DNA from: Sanderia malayensis
Lineage: Eukaryota; Cnidaria; Scyphozoa; Semaeostomeae; Pelagiidae
Length of the DNA: 64,000 nt
Reading direction: 5' to 3'
NCBI GenBank assembly: GCA_013076295.1
Contig: RQOL01000616.1
Coordinates: 744,001 to 808,000, forward strand
Made by a program: the position numbers and the translations under genes. The notes beneath the pieces were generated by a model. It saw only the letters and a list, made by a program, of their open reading frames with translations, had not been told where the DNA came from and did not search any database. Shown in pieces: positions 1-10,400 of the stretch; the first letter of the stretch is position 1; each line of letters begins with the position of its first letter.

Positions 1-298
1 AGACACGTCCGCGGTGACGTCATGATATATGATGTGGGTTGTGGAATTCTTGTGGCTCAAACTGGGGCACCACACCAACGAAGCCACACAAAGTTTTGGT
101 ACATTTGGTTTGATCATTATAATATAATAGAGCCACCTCAGTCACTGGGATAAATGTTTTTGTACTTTGGAGAAGTATCCAGTTGTGTCCAGCTCCAGAG
201 ACGGCAATTGTTAAAAAATTTGCAGACAAAATTTTCTGTCTGGACTTTCATGGAGGTGTCCGTTGATCTTAATGAAAGCTAGCTCCATACACGGTCAT

Positions 299-357
299 AT
301 GTGCATCATATTCGCATCATATCTGCATCATATTTTCATCATATTTTCATCATATTT
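299..357. repeat. Short tandem repeat, TCATCATATT-like
   Basis: Five or six imperfect copies of a roughly 9-11 base unit (CATCATATT with inserted TCG, CTG or TT). This is a local minisatellite with no coding content. Confidence 0.7.
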
Positions 358-1235
358 TTGGTGAAGAAGATTCCTTATTGTTTATGATCGTGTATATGCG
401 CCTGTTCATGGTGGCAAAAAATTTTTAAATTGAGATAAAAATTTCAAGTCAAACTTGACAAACTATAAACAGAACTTTAAACGCAAACAGTCAACTATGA
501 TGTAAATTTTTAAACACATATGCGATCAAAGACAATGATGAAACTTTTTGACCAAAAATACGATTCAAATATGCCGTGAATATGATAATGTATCCTAACC
601 TTGATGTCTCAGCGCAAACACAAAGCAAAACATTGAAGGAAAGGAAGGCACAAAAAACTCGAGTATTGGAGACACAGTAAAGATAAGTATCTCTATTTTA
701 AGACAGTTTGAAAGAACTATCCCAAGCACGATTGAGGCATAAAAGATCAATTTGAAAGCAATGAAAAATTTAGAACAAAAGATCTTGAATTCCGATTTCG
801 AAATGCCTTCGTAGAAAATTAGGATAATTGGGTTGGGTGAAATGCTATATCTCATTATAGATTCTTTTATTACAGTAAAAAACCGACTCATTTCGATTTG
901 ATTCGCTAATCTGGGCCACGGGCTCTGTTTAACTATAATAATACATCTCCTTGATAGTTGAAACTACATTTTTGCTTTTGTGGCTTCTTTATCATTAGCA
1001 ATTGAGGGATGAAAGAGAGGACTGGACCTGAGCGACGTTTGTTTTCACAGGGAACAGAGGGAAATTAACACACATTAGCATTTGCAGGTTTGCACAGGCG
1101 CACATGACATAAACCGAATTTACACTTTGCTATGTTAGCAGTGAGGGCTTACTTTAAAAGCGGAGGAGGAAACTACAAAATCTGTGTTTTCAGTTCTGGG
1201 GCTAATTTGATGGGGGTCTTTTCTCTTTTCAGGGG

Positions 1236-1258
1236 GCAGTTCAAGGATTTACGGTATA
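1236..1258 (+). mobile_element. MITE right-end remnant
   Basis: A G-run followed by TTCAAGGATTTACGGTA matches the right end of the ACCGTAAAT-type MITEs found elsewhere in the window (for example 33,155-33,181 and 43,126-43,230). No matching left end is evident, so only a solo terminus seems to survive. Confidence 0.5.
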
Positions 1259-3636
1259 TCAGTCAGCTGCTTTATGGTAAATTCTCACACTTTTTCTGCT
1301 CAGAGTCATTTCTGTTGTGTCTATTCAAACAGAAGATTCAAAAACCAAACAATAAGCATTAAGACAGTCACGATGTCATTTCTTTATTGTCAAATGATAA
1401 TGTTTTGTATTTAGAAACACTGTGAAATACATCTGAGTTTTGATAATCCGATAAAATAATAATGGTTTATTTACATTTGTTACTATATTTTTGCACACTG
1501 ACAAAACTATAATGACAACCGCGACAATATTCATAAACAAAATATAAAACTAAAGAAGTATTATACACAGATTTATTGTAATGTTTTTTAAAGCAGTACT
1601 CAAGTATTCTTCTCAACTTCTCAAGAATTTTAGTTCTTAGCCTTGCCACGCAATGCCCAGGTTTTGCGGCTGCGCAGTGTCCTAGTATAGCGAGTGGCTG
1701 TTGTTGCTGTGGGCTATAAGCCACGACTTTGTAGAAATTCCGTCTAATACTTTCACGAGGCTTTCTTAACTATTTTAATGGATGTCAGATTGTCTTAAGC
1801 CTGACTTGACTTATCATGTAATGTTGATGTCATTGATTCCTTTTAGGTGTCAAAATAATTTTGTGTTGATGTGACAACCCAATGGTTTTCTTTTGAAGCC
1901 TCAATCCCAACCCTGTGCTAAAATTCATAATATATGTATACATAGCTGGCTTGAAGGATAACTCAAATACCCATACTTTCAAAACCATGGATGTTAACTG
2001 CAATCACATGAAACTGATCGTCATTTGGTCAATAACAATGTTATTTTGAAATTTGATTTCCAGTGTGTGAAAAGAACCAGAACATTTTCATTCACATTCA
2101 CAACAATAGCATCGACAAACATGCCAGGCCAGCCAATTAGAGGTAAAGCGCAACATGGAGAAGTCATTGAAACATATTTTCTCTTACGTCAGCATAATCA
2201 ACTTACATTGTGTTCTTTGTTGTGCACTGGTACTGGCTGTGTGTGTCAGGTGCACCGCCAAGACAGAAGAGGAATGTCGGAAGAAACAGGGTGACAAAGA
2301 GGAAATTGATAAACAAAGAGACGGAAACATTTTATATATATACCATATTTACTACAGAACCATGTAGCGGTCGTTTGAAAAACGTAGACGCCGAAGATCA
2401 GCAGCTTGGGTTTTATAATTTGCTTTTTTCCCGTGCGGTACAAATTATGCATTTGTTCTTTTAGAGATGGTTGTTTAGTTCGAGTTTGAGTGCCTTTTGG
2501 GTTGATACTATCTTTGGTCACCAAATGTGAACATCTACATTACATCTACATTTACATCCCCATCGATACTGAGGACGACCGATAATTGGTATAATGCTCA
2601 GATAAATTATAGCAATAATAATAATACTAATGATTAATAATAATGATGATTAATGGATAAAAAAGCTAAAGATGCCACTGATGAATGGTTGGAGCTCAAA
2701 TTTAAGTTATTGCTTTACATTGAATTGGGATTCAATATAAATCTAAAGTCAAGGGGTTGTTAAGTTACTTTTAGAGCTGAAATTTGGTAAAAAAAGACCC
2801 TAAAATAAGAGACTTTAAGATTAAGGCCTTTCTTCAGATAGGTTAAACCATATAGAATCTAAATTCTATAGGTTAAAAGTGTACAACAGCTAGAACATCC
2901 GCATCTTTGAATTCTAAAACCACAATCTGCTTTGAAGAAAAATCTCATGAGATATTCCCCAAGATAGCACACTATGCTGCCAAGATAAAATTTTACCGAA
3001 GATTGCGCAATTGAATAATTATTGTCAGAAAGGAATAATAGATGTTTCAAGACTTCAACATTTTCTTCATGTAAAGCCCAAAGACACAGAAGCGGCGCCA
3101 GCCGAAGTGGGGGGATAAGGTGACCGGTAAAATTTTTTTGGGATCACGTCTTTTAGAGTGCCGGAAAACGCCCTTTCGAGTGTCGGAGAACGCCCTTCTC
3201 TGGATAAAATGAAATAGGTATTATATTCATTTTGGCAGAAATGAAACAATCAATGAGGAGCTAAAAGCTGAACGATAACATCAACTTAAGATCCAACGGT
3301 CCTTGAACGCTAATTTCTGGGCAACATCTCTGAGAAGAGGAAAGGAAAATGACTGACCCCCCAGACCATTTTCTCATCGCATTTGATTTGAAATAAAGAC
3401 TTAAAATTGAAATGGTTACAAATGCAACTTGGAACAAGGGTGTTAAGCTCTTTGATGGCTAGAATGCTAAATTTCTAATAACATAGAAAATTTAAAACAA
3501 TGCATGTTGGAGTGACAACGTTCTGTTCTGCACAAGTGTTGCTAGGACAACTGTCAATATTAGTCCGGTAGCTGAAAGGGGGGTAGTACCACCAGACGAG
3601 GTAATTTATGAGACCAAATGCTTTTGGTCAATTTTG

Positions 3637-3712
3637 GGGCGCAGAATCCGAATTTCGATGTTCTTTTTATGGGGGAGGGGCCGTTTCGGAGATATGGGGG
3701 CAAATGCCCCCA
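3637..3712 (+). repeat. 76-bp direct repeat, copy 1, in palindrome arm
   Basis: Begins GGGCGCAGAATCCGAATTTC and ends at a GGGGGCAAATGCCCCCA hairpin. It is repeated in the same arm at 3,932-4,007 and, by symmetry, twice inverted in the right arm. Confidence 0.75.
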
Positions 3713-3931
3713 AATTCAACAAAAGCATGTTATAGGTAAAACTGTGACTATACCTCTTAAATGTTTGGTTTCTGATTGTAAGGCATTGATTATGGCCTGA
3801 TCAAGCTTATTCGAGGTTTTTTAGGTTTCAGGCCAGGGTATAGAAATTCTGGGGTAACCGTGCCCCCAAATGGGGGCAACAAGGTAATTTGATCAAAAAG
3901 TAATAAAAAACATCTCTTTCTATGAACTTGA

Positions 3932-4007
3932 GGGCGTAGAATCTGAATTTCGATGTTATTTTGACAAGAAAGGAGCCATTTTGGAGATATAGGGGTAAAT
4001 GCCCCCA
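3932..4007 (+). repeat. 76-bp direct repeat, copy 2, in palindrome arm
   Basis: Same length as the 3,637-3,712 unit, with scattered substitutions, and again ending at a C-run. The pair suggests an old internal duplication in the non-coding flank of the element before the arms were copied. Confidence 0.7.
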
Positions 4008-4154
4008 GAACAGGGGGTTAAGTGTGCTATTCTCATTTATATTTTTGATGACGTCACACTATTGAACTCTATACCGGGCTTTATTTTGGCAACTTATTGA
4101 ATTGAACTATGATAGAACTCAGTAATTACCTGAGTTTTCATGCAAGAATATAAT

Positions 4155-4829
4155 TTAGTCATCATCGCTGTCACTATCACTGCTCTCTTCATTTGAACTC
4201 AGCATATCGTTTAAGACTTCCTCTTCCATATCATCACCATTACGATCTTCTATCAGGAGCTCAGCTATCTCCTCTGGATACGCTTCCACTGTCCAATTAT
4301 TGTCATGTTTGGTAGCCAACCATGATTGCATGGATCATCCAACACTAGAATAGGATTTGATGCATTTCGCCACATCCTTGCCACAAAACTTGCTCGCTTG
4401 CAATGTAACTCCAGGGTCTGGCATGGTGGAAGGAGAGACATATCGATGACTTTCCATCCTTTTCCAATCTCTGCCAAAATATATATTTCCTTGCCTCGTT
4501 CACTGAATGCTGCCGCCTTCTTCCAAAAATTGCACACACAAAATGTTCCAATCCAGCCAGTTGGTCGAGAGTAATATGTTGACCGTTTCCTAAAGAAGCG
4601 ACTAAGTCAATAAATACTGAATTCTCTTTGACGTGCTTCCAACAAAGTTGCTTCCCTTTGCACAGAATGCTCGAAACATAGTCGTTGCCCGTGAGGAGTG
4701 CAGCCCAAGCAGTCTAAAACCTTGCGGTATTTTCCTGTTCCATTGTCGATCAGTATACGTGCGTCGAATTCTCCTGCTACTAAAATCACAGGTATATCGA
4801 TATCGCCTGAGCTGGAACGGACCACGCAA
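4155..4829 (-). pseudogene. Decayed PIN/XPG-like transposon ORF, left arm plus spacer
   Basis: On the minus strand the spacer encodes a segment with SSSGDIDIPVIL followed by DNGTGKYRK. I read this as the acidic beta-strand region of a PIN-like nuclease fold. It runs into the left arm, where frames shift at least twice. One frame carries the LLGLHS segment, another EHFVCAIFGRR, another SLLPPCQ through DPCNHGWLPN. About 39 bases present before LLGLHS in the right arm are missing here. The acidic tail and stop mirror the intact right-arm copy. It cannot make a full product; the family name is a motif-based inference. Confidence 0.65.
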
Positions 4830-4869
4830 ACAGTACCCTCGCCGTTTTCTCTCTTTTAGACGTCAGTGC

Positions 4870-5463
4870 ATGCACACTGTCACAAAACAAAAGAGAGCAC
4901 TGCTTGGGCTGCACTCCTTCACGGGCAACGACTATGTTTCGAGCATTCTGCGCAAAGGGAAGCAACTTTGTTGGAAGCACGTCAAAGAGAATTCAGTATT
5001 TATTGACTTAGTCGCTTCTTTAGGAAACGGTCAACATATTACTCTCGACCAACTGGCTGGATTGGAACATTTTGTGTGTGCAATTTTTGGAAGAAGGCAG
5101 CAGCATTCAGTGAACGATGCAAGGAAAGAAATATTTTGGCAGAGATTGGAAAAGGATGGAAAGGTCATCGATATGTCTCTCCTTCCACCATGCCAGACCA
5201 GCCTGGAGTTACATTGCAAGCGAGCAAGTTTTGTGGCAAGGATGTGGCGAAATGCATCAAATCCTATTCTAGTGTTGGATGATCCATGCAATCATGGTTG
5301 GCTACCAAACATGACAATAAATTGGACAGTGGAAGCGTATCCAGAGGAGATAGCTGAGCTCCTGATAGAAGATCGTAATGGTGATGATATGGAAGAGGAA
5401 GTCTTAAACGATATGCTGAGTTCAAATGAAGAGAGCAGTGATAGTGACAGCGATGATGACTAA
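4870..5463 (+). CDS. PIN/XPG-like transposon-associated protein, C-terminal part
   Basis: The open frame is 197 codons from the first in-frame ATG. The frame stays open upstream to about 4,633 without an ATG, so the true N-terminus is uncertain. Visible features are LLGLHSFTGNDYVSS near residues 10-25, which resembles the helix-two-turn-helix segment of XPG/FEN-like nucleases, then RKGKQLCWK, EHFVCAIFGRR, SLLPPC, KRASFVARMW and DPCNHGWLPN, and a Ser/Asp/Glu-rich tail before TAA. The motif set recalls an uncharacterised multi-copy family I associate with cnidarian and other invertebrate genomes. The catalytic acidic segment is not in this frame; it sits in the spacer on the opposite strand. 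It may be a transposon accessory protein or a truncated relic, and no function is shown. Confidence 0.55.
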   Translation: MHTVTKQKRALLGLHSFTGNDYVSSILRKGKQLCWKHVKENSVFIDLVASLGNGQHITLDQLAGLEHFVCAIFGRRQQHSVNDARKEIFWQRLEKDGKVIDMSLLPPCQTSLELHCKRASFVARMWRNASNPILVLDDPCNHGWLPNMTINWTVEAYPEEIAELLIEDRNGDDMEEEVLNDMLSSNEESSDSDSDDD

Positions 5464-5532
5464 ATTATATTCTTGCATGAAAACTCAGGTAATTACTGAG
5501 TTCTATCATAGTTCAATTCAATAAGTTGCCAA

Positions 5533-5538
5533 AATAAA
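5533..5538 (+). promoter_or_regulatory. Candidate polyadenylation signal
   Basis: AATAAA lies 70 bases after the stop of the right-arm ORF. By palindromy a mirrored TTTATT serves the left-arm relic. Confidence 0.4.
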
Positions 5539-6055
5539 GCCCGGTATAGAGTTCAATAGTGTGACGTCATCAAAAATATAAATGAGAATAGCACACTTAA
5601 CCCCCTGTTCTGGGGGCATTTACCCCTATATCTCCAAAATGGCTCCTTTCTTGTCAAAATAACATCGAAATTCAGATTCTACGCCCTCAAATTCATAGGA
5701 AGAGATGTTTTTTATTACTTTTTGATCAAATTACCTTGTTGCCCCCATTTGGGGGCACGGTTACCCCAGAATTTCTATACCCTGGCCTGAAACCTAAAAA
5801 ACCTCGAATAAGCTTGATCAGGCCATAATCAATGCCTTACAATCAGAAACCAAACATTTAAGGTATAGTCACAGTTTTACCTATAACATGCTTTTGTTGA
5901 ATTTGGGGGCATTTGCCCCCATATCTCCGAAACGGCCCCTCCCCCATAAAAAGAACATCAAAATTCGGATTCTGCGCCCCAAAATTGACCAAAATCACTT
6001 GGTCTCATAAATTACCTCGTCTGGTGGTACTACCCCCCTTTCAGCTACCAGACTA

Positions 6056-6494
6056 TATGGCATAAAAATGACATACATCGATCGAATTGAAATCATTGCA
6101 AATCGGAATCAAATCAGATCTTTTATAAGTGTTTTATTTAGTTTTTTCTTTTAATCCAAACTGATTTTTAATTAACAGCATTTTTGATGAAATGTTTATA
6201 ATCAACAAAACGATTTGAATACTATTTATTTGCTGATTGCTCAAATATTCTTTCATTTCGGAAGCAACTGGCTGCAAAAGGTACACAAATCAACGTTATT
6301 GGCCTAATTTGGTTCAGACCTTGAAGTCCTCAGTAAATAACATCAAATGAATCACATAAGTTTACGTTAAACGTGAGGAAGCAATGAATCCAAAAGAAGG
6401 AAATTATTTGTGAAATTTCATACGTAAACGCAGGTGTTTTTATTTAACTAAAGAGTCGAATGTGCGAGATTTGCCTTGCAAAATAAACACAAAT
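6056..6494. other. Upstream flank of the anoctamin gene
   Basis: AT-rich, with no coding signal. It must contain the 5' UTR and perhaps the promoter of the downstream gene. I see no TATA box or CpG cluster that I would call. Confidence 0.4.
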
Positions 6495-7403
6495 ATGGCG
6501 TTGTTAAAAAGTCCTCGAAAGCTACCGCCACTTGGTGAACTTCTTCAAGATGGAATAGAAAGTTCGCATGAAATCCATGATTATAACAGGAAAAGCGAAG
6601 ATACCGCAAAACTTGTCTTTGATAGGGAGCCTGGAGAATCTAAAACGAAAAAAATTCGAAGAATAAAAGAAGAAAGTGAGAGAATTCGTTTGAAAACAAA
6701 TAAAGAAATTAAGCATAAAAGTAAAAAAAAATACGAAGAGGGAAAAACTACCATAGAAATGGCTGAAAGCATGCATAAATCAAACCTAGTTAACAAGGAT
6801 TCTGGGATAGATGTAACTTTTGGCAACAACAGCAGAGAAATGGGTGCTTTAGAGATTGAAACAATGCCAAAGATTCAGAAAGAAAAGAGAAGAAAAACTT
6901 TTAAAAGCCCCCTGAACAGTTCTCCAAAGTTGTCAGCTAAAAATACAATAGTGGATGTTGTAACAGATGATTATGATAACACTGATCATGACATGCATGT
7001 AAGAGGCAGTACTTCAAAGAGCAATGAAAAAGCTCTTCCTGTGCTAGAACAGGCACCTGGCGTTGCCAGTCTGTCTAGCATTGCCAGTCTGCCGAAAACC
7101 TCTGCTAGTATTGCTGAAATAGATTGCAAAGAATTAGCCTTGCGAATGGCTCATGATTACACCAGGCCAAAACCGACAAAGAAAAAGCGAACTTTTGTTG
7201 ACTATGTTCTGTTTTTTAAAACTGATGATGTGAGTGATGATAAACCGGGCAAGAGAGAAACATTTGAAAAGTCTCTCGTAGCAGAACAGATATGTGTTTC
7301 AAGAACAAAAGTTGAAAAATACACTTATGTTGAGTTGTGTTGCTCTTTTGAGCGCCTTTGTCAAGAAGCAGAGTCGTTATTTCTACAAATGCCTCTTGTT
7401 GGG
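6495..7403 (+). CDS. Anoctamin exon 1: long basic N-terminus and start of dimerisation domain
   Basis: 303 codons. Residues 1 to about 225 are Lys/Arg/Ser/Glu-rich, without a recognisable domain (runs such as KIRRIKEESERIR and KHKSKKKYEEGK), and are likely disordered and cytosolic. From about residue 230 the sequence matches the cytosolic anoctamin dimerisation domain: FVDYVLFF, then KRETFEKSL, then ELCCSFERLCQEAESLFLQM. A GTG-started reading would add 11 residues, but the first ATG in frame is at 6,495. The donor is GGG/GTGAGA, phase 0. Confidence 0.85.
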
Positions 7404-10400
7404 GTGAGATGAGATAAATAATAATTGTTTCATACTATAAATTTTAATGCACAACATATTGAAAATACAGTCAAATCTGCATAGTTTGAGCTCTATCTAA
7501 TTTGAACAAAAGTCTCCGTCCCTTCAAGGATCACTAATGAACCAATTCTTATAAAACAAACCTCTATAATTCGAACTTTTTGTAATTCAAACATTTTCAT
7601 GCTTCCCCAAGGTGTTCGAATTAGACAGGGTTGACTGTATCAATGAAATAAAGGGGGGAGGAACAACTCTGGAAGGCCACTTCAATCCCATTGTTTGCAA
7701 TATGTTACCACATTCAGCCTGTTGCTTATATTTTATATTTTACTTTAATTTCAGCTATCCTTGCATGAGGACGATTCAGTAAGTAAATCAAAATGGAGAT
7801 ATTTTAAAAGTGAAAGAGAAGGTATGATTTTCACGCTGTTTAGTTAATATTTCTTAAGTGGTTCAACTTGCCCTGCTACCAGGGCAGAACAAATTTAGTG
7901 GTGGCACATGTGTCCAAGTCTTCAAGCCCCCTAAAATATTCAATAACTACTTGCGGCTATTCATTCCAAAGGAAAATATTGCAGCTAGTAGTTCATTGAT
8001 TTTGAACCTGCTGTGATTGGAGGTTGCAGCTTTCCTGGCTCTGCTGTCTGATCAAATTACAAATTATAAGATATGTAGTGAACAATTGCCTAAAACCCTC
8101 TTGCCTATGAAGAGATTATGTCAATGGTATCACAATGCCAAAGCTTGAGAATATGCTTCACAGCTGCTAAGTTTTGAAGTAATATTTTGGAGTAGTACTC
8201 AAATTTTCTTAATAATTTCCTAATTTCAGTGCCAAGTCTGGATTGCAGCTTGATCCCACTAGAATAATTATCAAGAGTTGTATCCCGCAAGAATAATAAT
8301 TATCAAGAGCTGGCGACCTAACCACTCGACCATCTTTGCCACGTTAAGTTTTCACTCCTGCACGGCAATATCTTTTTGAAATTTTGAGTATCTAAAAATT
8401 CTTTTAATTTCTTAATTCACACGTTTCAAAAATCCAGTCCAGTACAGAATTCAGTACAGGTTAATCACAGACTTTCTTAACTCTGTGATGAACCAAGTGC
8501 TGCCAGGGACTTTCACTGAGATAAGTGAAAGAAAAGACCAGTTTGCGTCGATGCCACTGATCTCCTTAAAACTCTATTATGCTAGCTACTCCTGCAAATG
8601 AGATTTTCGTAAAGTTCTTCACTCCCTAACCAAAATGATGACCGCATCTGTTTGCTGTGGTATAATCAACACAGTACCGCTCAGCATTGTTTCTCTTTCG
8701 GCACAGTGATTCGTTTCATTCCCAGGGGCTTTTCCTCTTCACATAATGATGAATGAATAAAGATCTAGAGAATGTGGGGCTTGGCCAGTTTTGATTGCTT
8801 TTCTGGATTAACAATCCTGCGGTTAGTTGACGGCTTTGCTAACAGATTTCTATACAGAGGACCTGAGGAGAACGTGTGAAATTGGCAGATTGAACTTGAA
8901 ATGTCGTGTGGGAGTTGAGGATAAGTTTATATACGATGTGATGGGGTAAACATTGCTTTGCTTTCAACTGCTTCTCCTCTCTGTTTATCATACAAAGCAG
9001 ATTGAATTACTGACCACGTGCCAGCGATGAGCTCGTCATGGGTTCATCTGTTGTTTCAGATGGGCCCATGCAATTCCTTCATCTTTAACCCATCGCATAA
9101 GAGCAAACACGTAAAATTTCGATGTGCCAACCCAACTATGATCCACCCACCAGCACCACTGCAATGATGGGCTCTTCCCACCCACCATCGGCCGACGGCC
9201 CATCGTATGAATTTACCCTAACTTCTCAAATTCCAACTGATAAAGAAATAACTTGAGCGAACTTATTTCATGTTTTTAAATATCTTTGGTCGTGCAAGGA
9301 CCTGGCACTGGCTAGACTCTGAGTAAGCACCATTGAAGTTATTCAACGATTTCAAGATGGTGAAGCATTACATTCTATTCCTCCGGTATATAATAAAGAT
9401 ATGTTGCATTCATTTGAATATACCAAAAATATCATGAAAGAAAGACTTGTTCGTGGTTCCCCTAGTTTCCCTAAGCACTAATAAGTCAGTTCGAAACATT
9501 GTTGGTCCTTGTTTAAAGTCCTAGTCGTGCTCTCTTACCACTATGCTATATTTTTCTCAGACTAAAAAATTCCCTCTCGTCTGAACACGAGAAGGTATGA
9601 GAACGAGATTGCTATTGATCTCTGCCACACACAGACATCAGAACACGAGCTTTAATTGTTTGAAAACTGTCAGGTTTTGATGGGTAACCTAACAATTTAG
9701 AAGCTCGTTCTCGGGATAAGTTGTACAAGGCATAGTTGGTGTTTATTTGTGGGTGCTAGACATAGTGGGCTTCATTGGTTAGCTTTTTTTCCATGTTGTA
9801 ACTTCACACCTGGTTGTTGATATGGCATTTCAGAGGGCTGTATCAGGGGCGTTGAGACCTCAGCTTTAGGGGGGCGAACACGAAATCAATTATTTGGATT
9901 GATGGATTTCGTGGAATGAATTGGAATGAAATGGATTTCTTTCTCGTGTCCCTTCTCAGAAAATTACATGGAAATTAAAAGCTGAAGTGTTTCACGAGTA
10001 ATTAGCACTTGGACCACTTGACCATGTATGGCTGACGAACGACAAATCTTATGACTTTGGGGTGCAACGTTCAGCAGGATATTCACCTGTTGCAACGAAG
10101 ATTCTTTAGCACACAGGGCGCCCAAACATAATCGGAGCGCAATGCCTTAAAAGAGAGTCCGCTGTGCAAATCTCTTTTCGATGTTTCTTTTCTGATAAGC
10201 TTTATTAAATATTAAGGAGAACCATAAAGCTTTAGCTAATAGAATTATAACCATATGTACAAATATTCATTATGTATATAGAACGCAGGGAATAATGGTG
10301 GCAAATCTTAGTTGAAACCATCAAAAGCACATTTATTGCTTTTCAATTGAGCTTGTCTCAATTTTCATAGTCGTGTGATTCTGATTTGATTTGAAATTTT

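Larger units (their letters stand above)
1..3560. other. Intergenic, no recognisable gene
   Basis: No open frame here has a recognisable domain, convincing codon pattern or linked splice sites. The longest frames (about 70-100 codons, for example near 595-891 and 2,025-2,294) look like chance openings in AT-rich DNA. Visible items are a short CATCATATT-type repeat near 300-357, a MITE right-end remnant near 1,236-1,258 and an AAT/GAT-rich simple stretch near 2,609-2,655. Confidence 0.5.
3561..6055. mobile_element. Palindromic foldback-type element with PIN-like ORF
   Basis: The left arm (3,561 to about 4,716) is the near-exact reverse complement of the right arm (about 4,899-6,055), each about 1.16 kb, around a single-copy spacer of about 180 bases. 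The outermost match is TAGTCCGGTAGCTG on the left against CAGCTACCAGACTA on the right, with TA at both outer edges, compatible with a TA target duplication. Each arm holds the 3' part of one coding region pointing outward, then about 600 bases of non-coding DNA with G-run/C-run hairpins. The spacer encodes, on the minus strand, the upstream part of the same domain. The structure resembles a foldback transposon or an inverted partial duplication; I cannot separate these from sequence alone. Confidence 0.8.
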
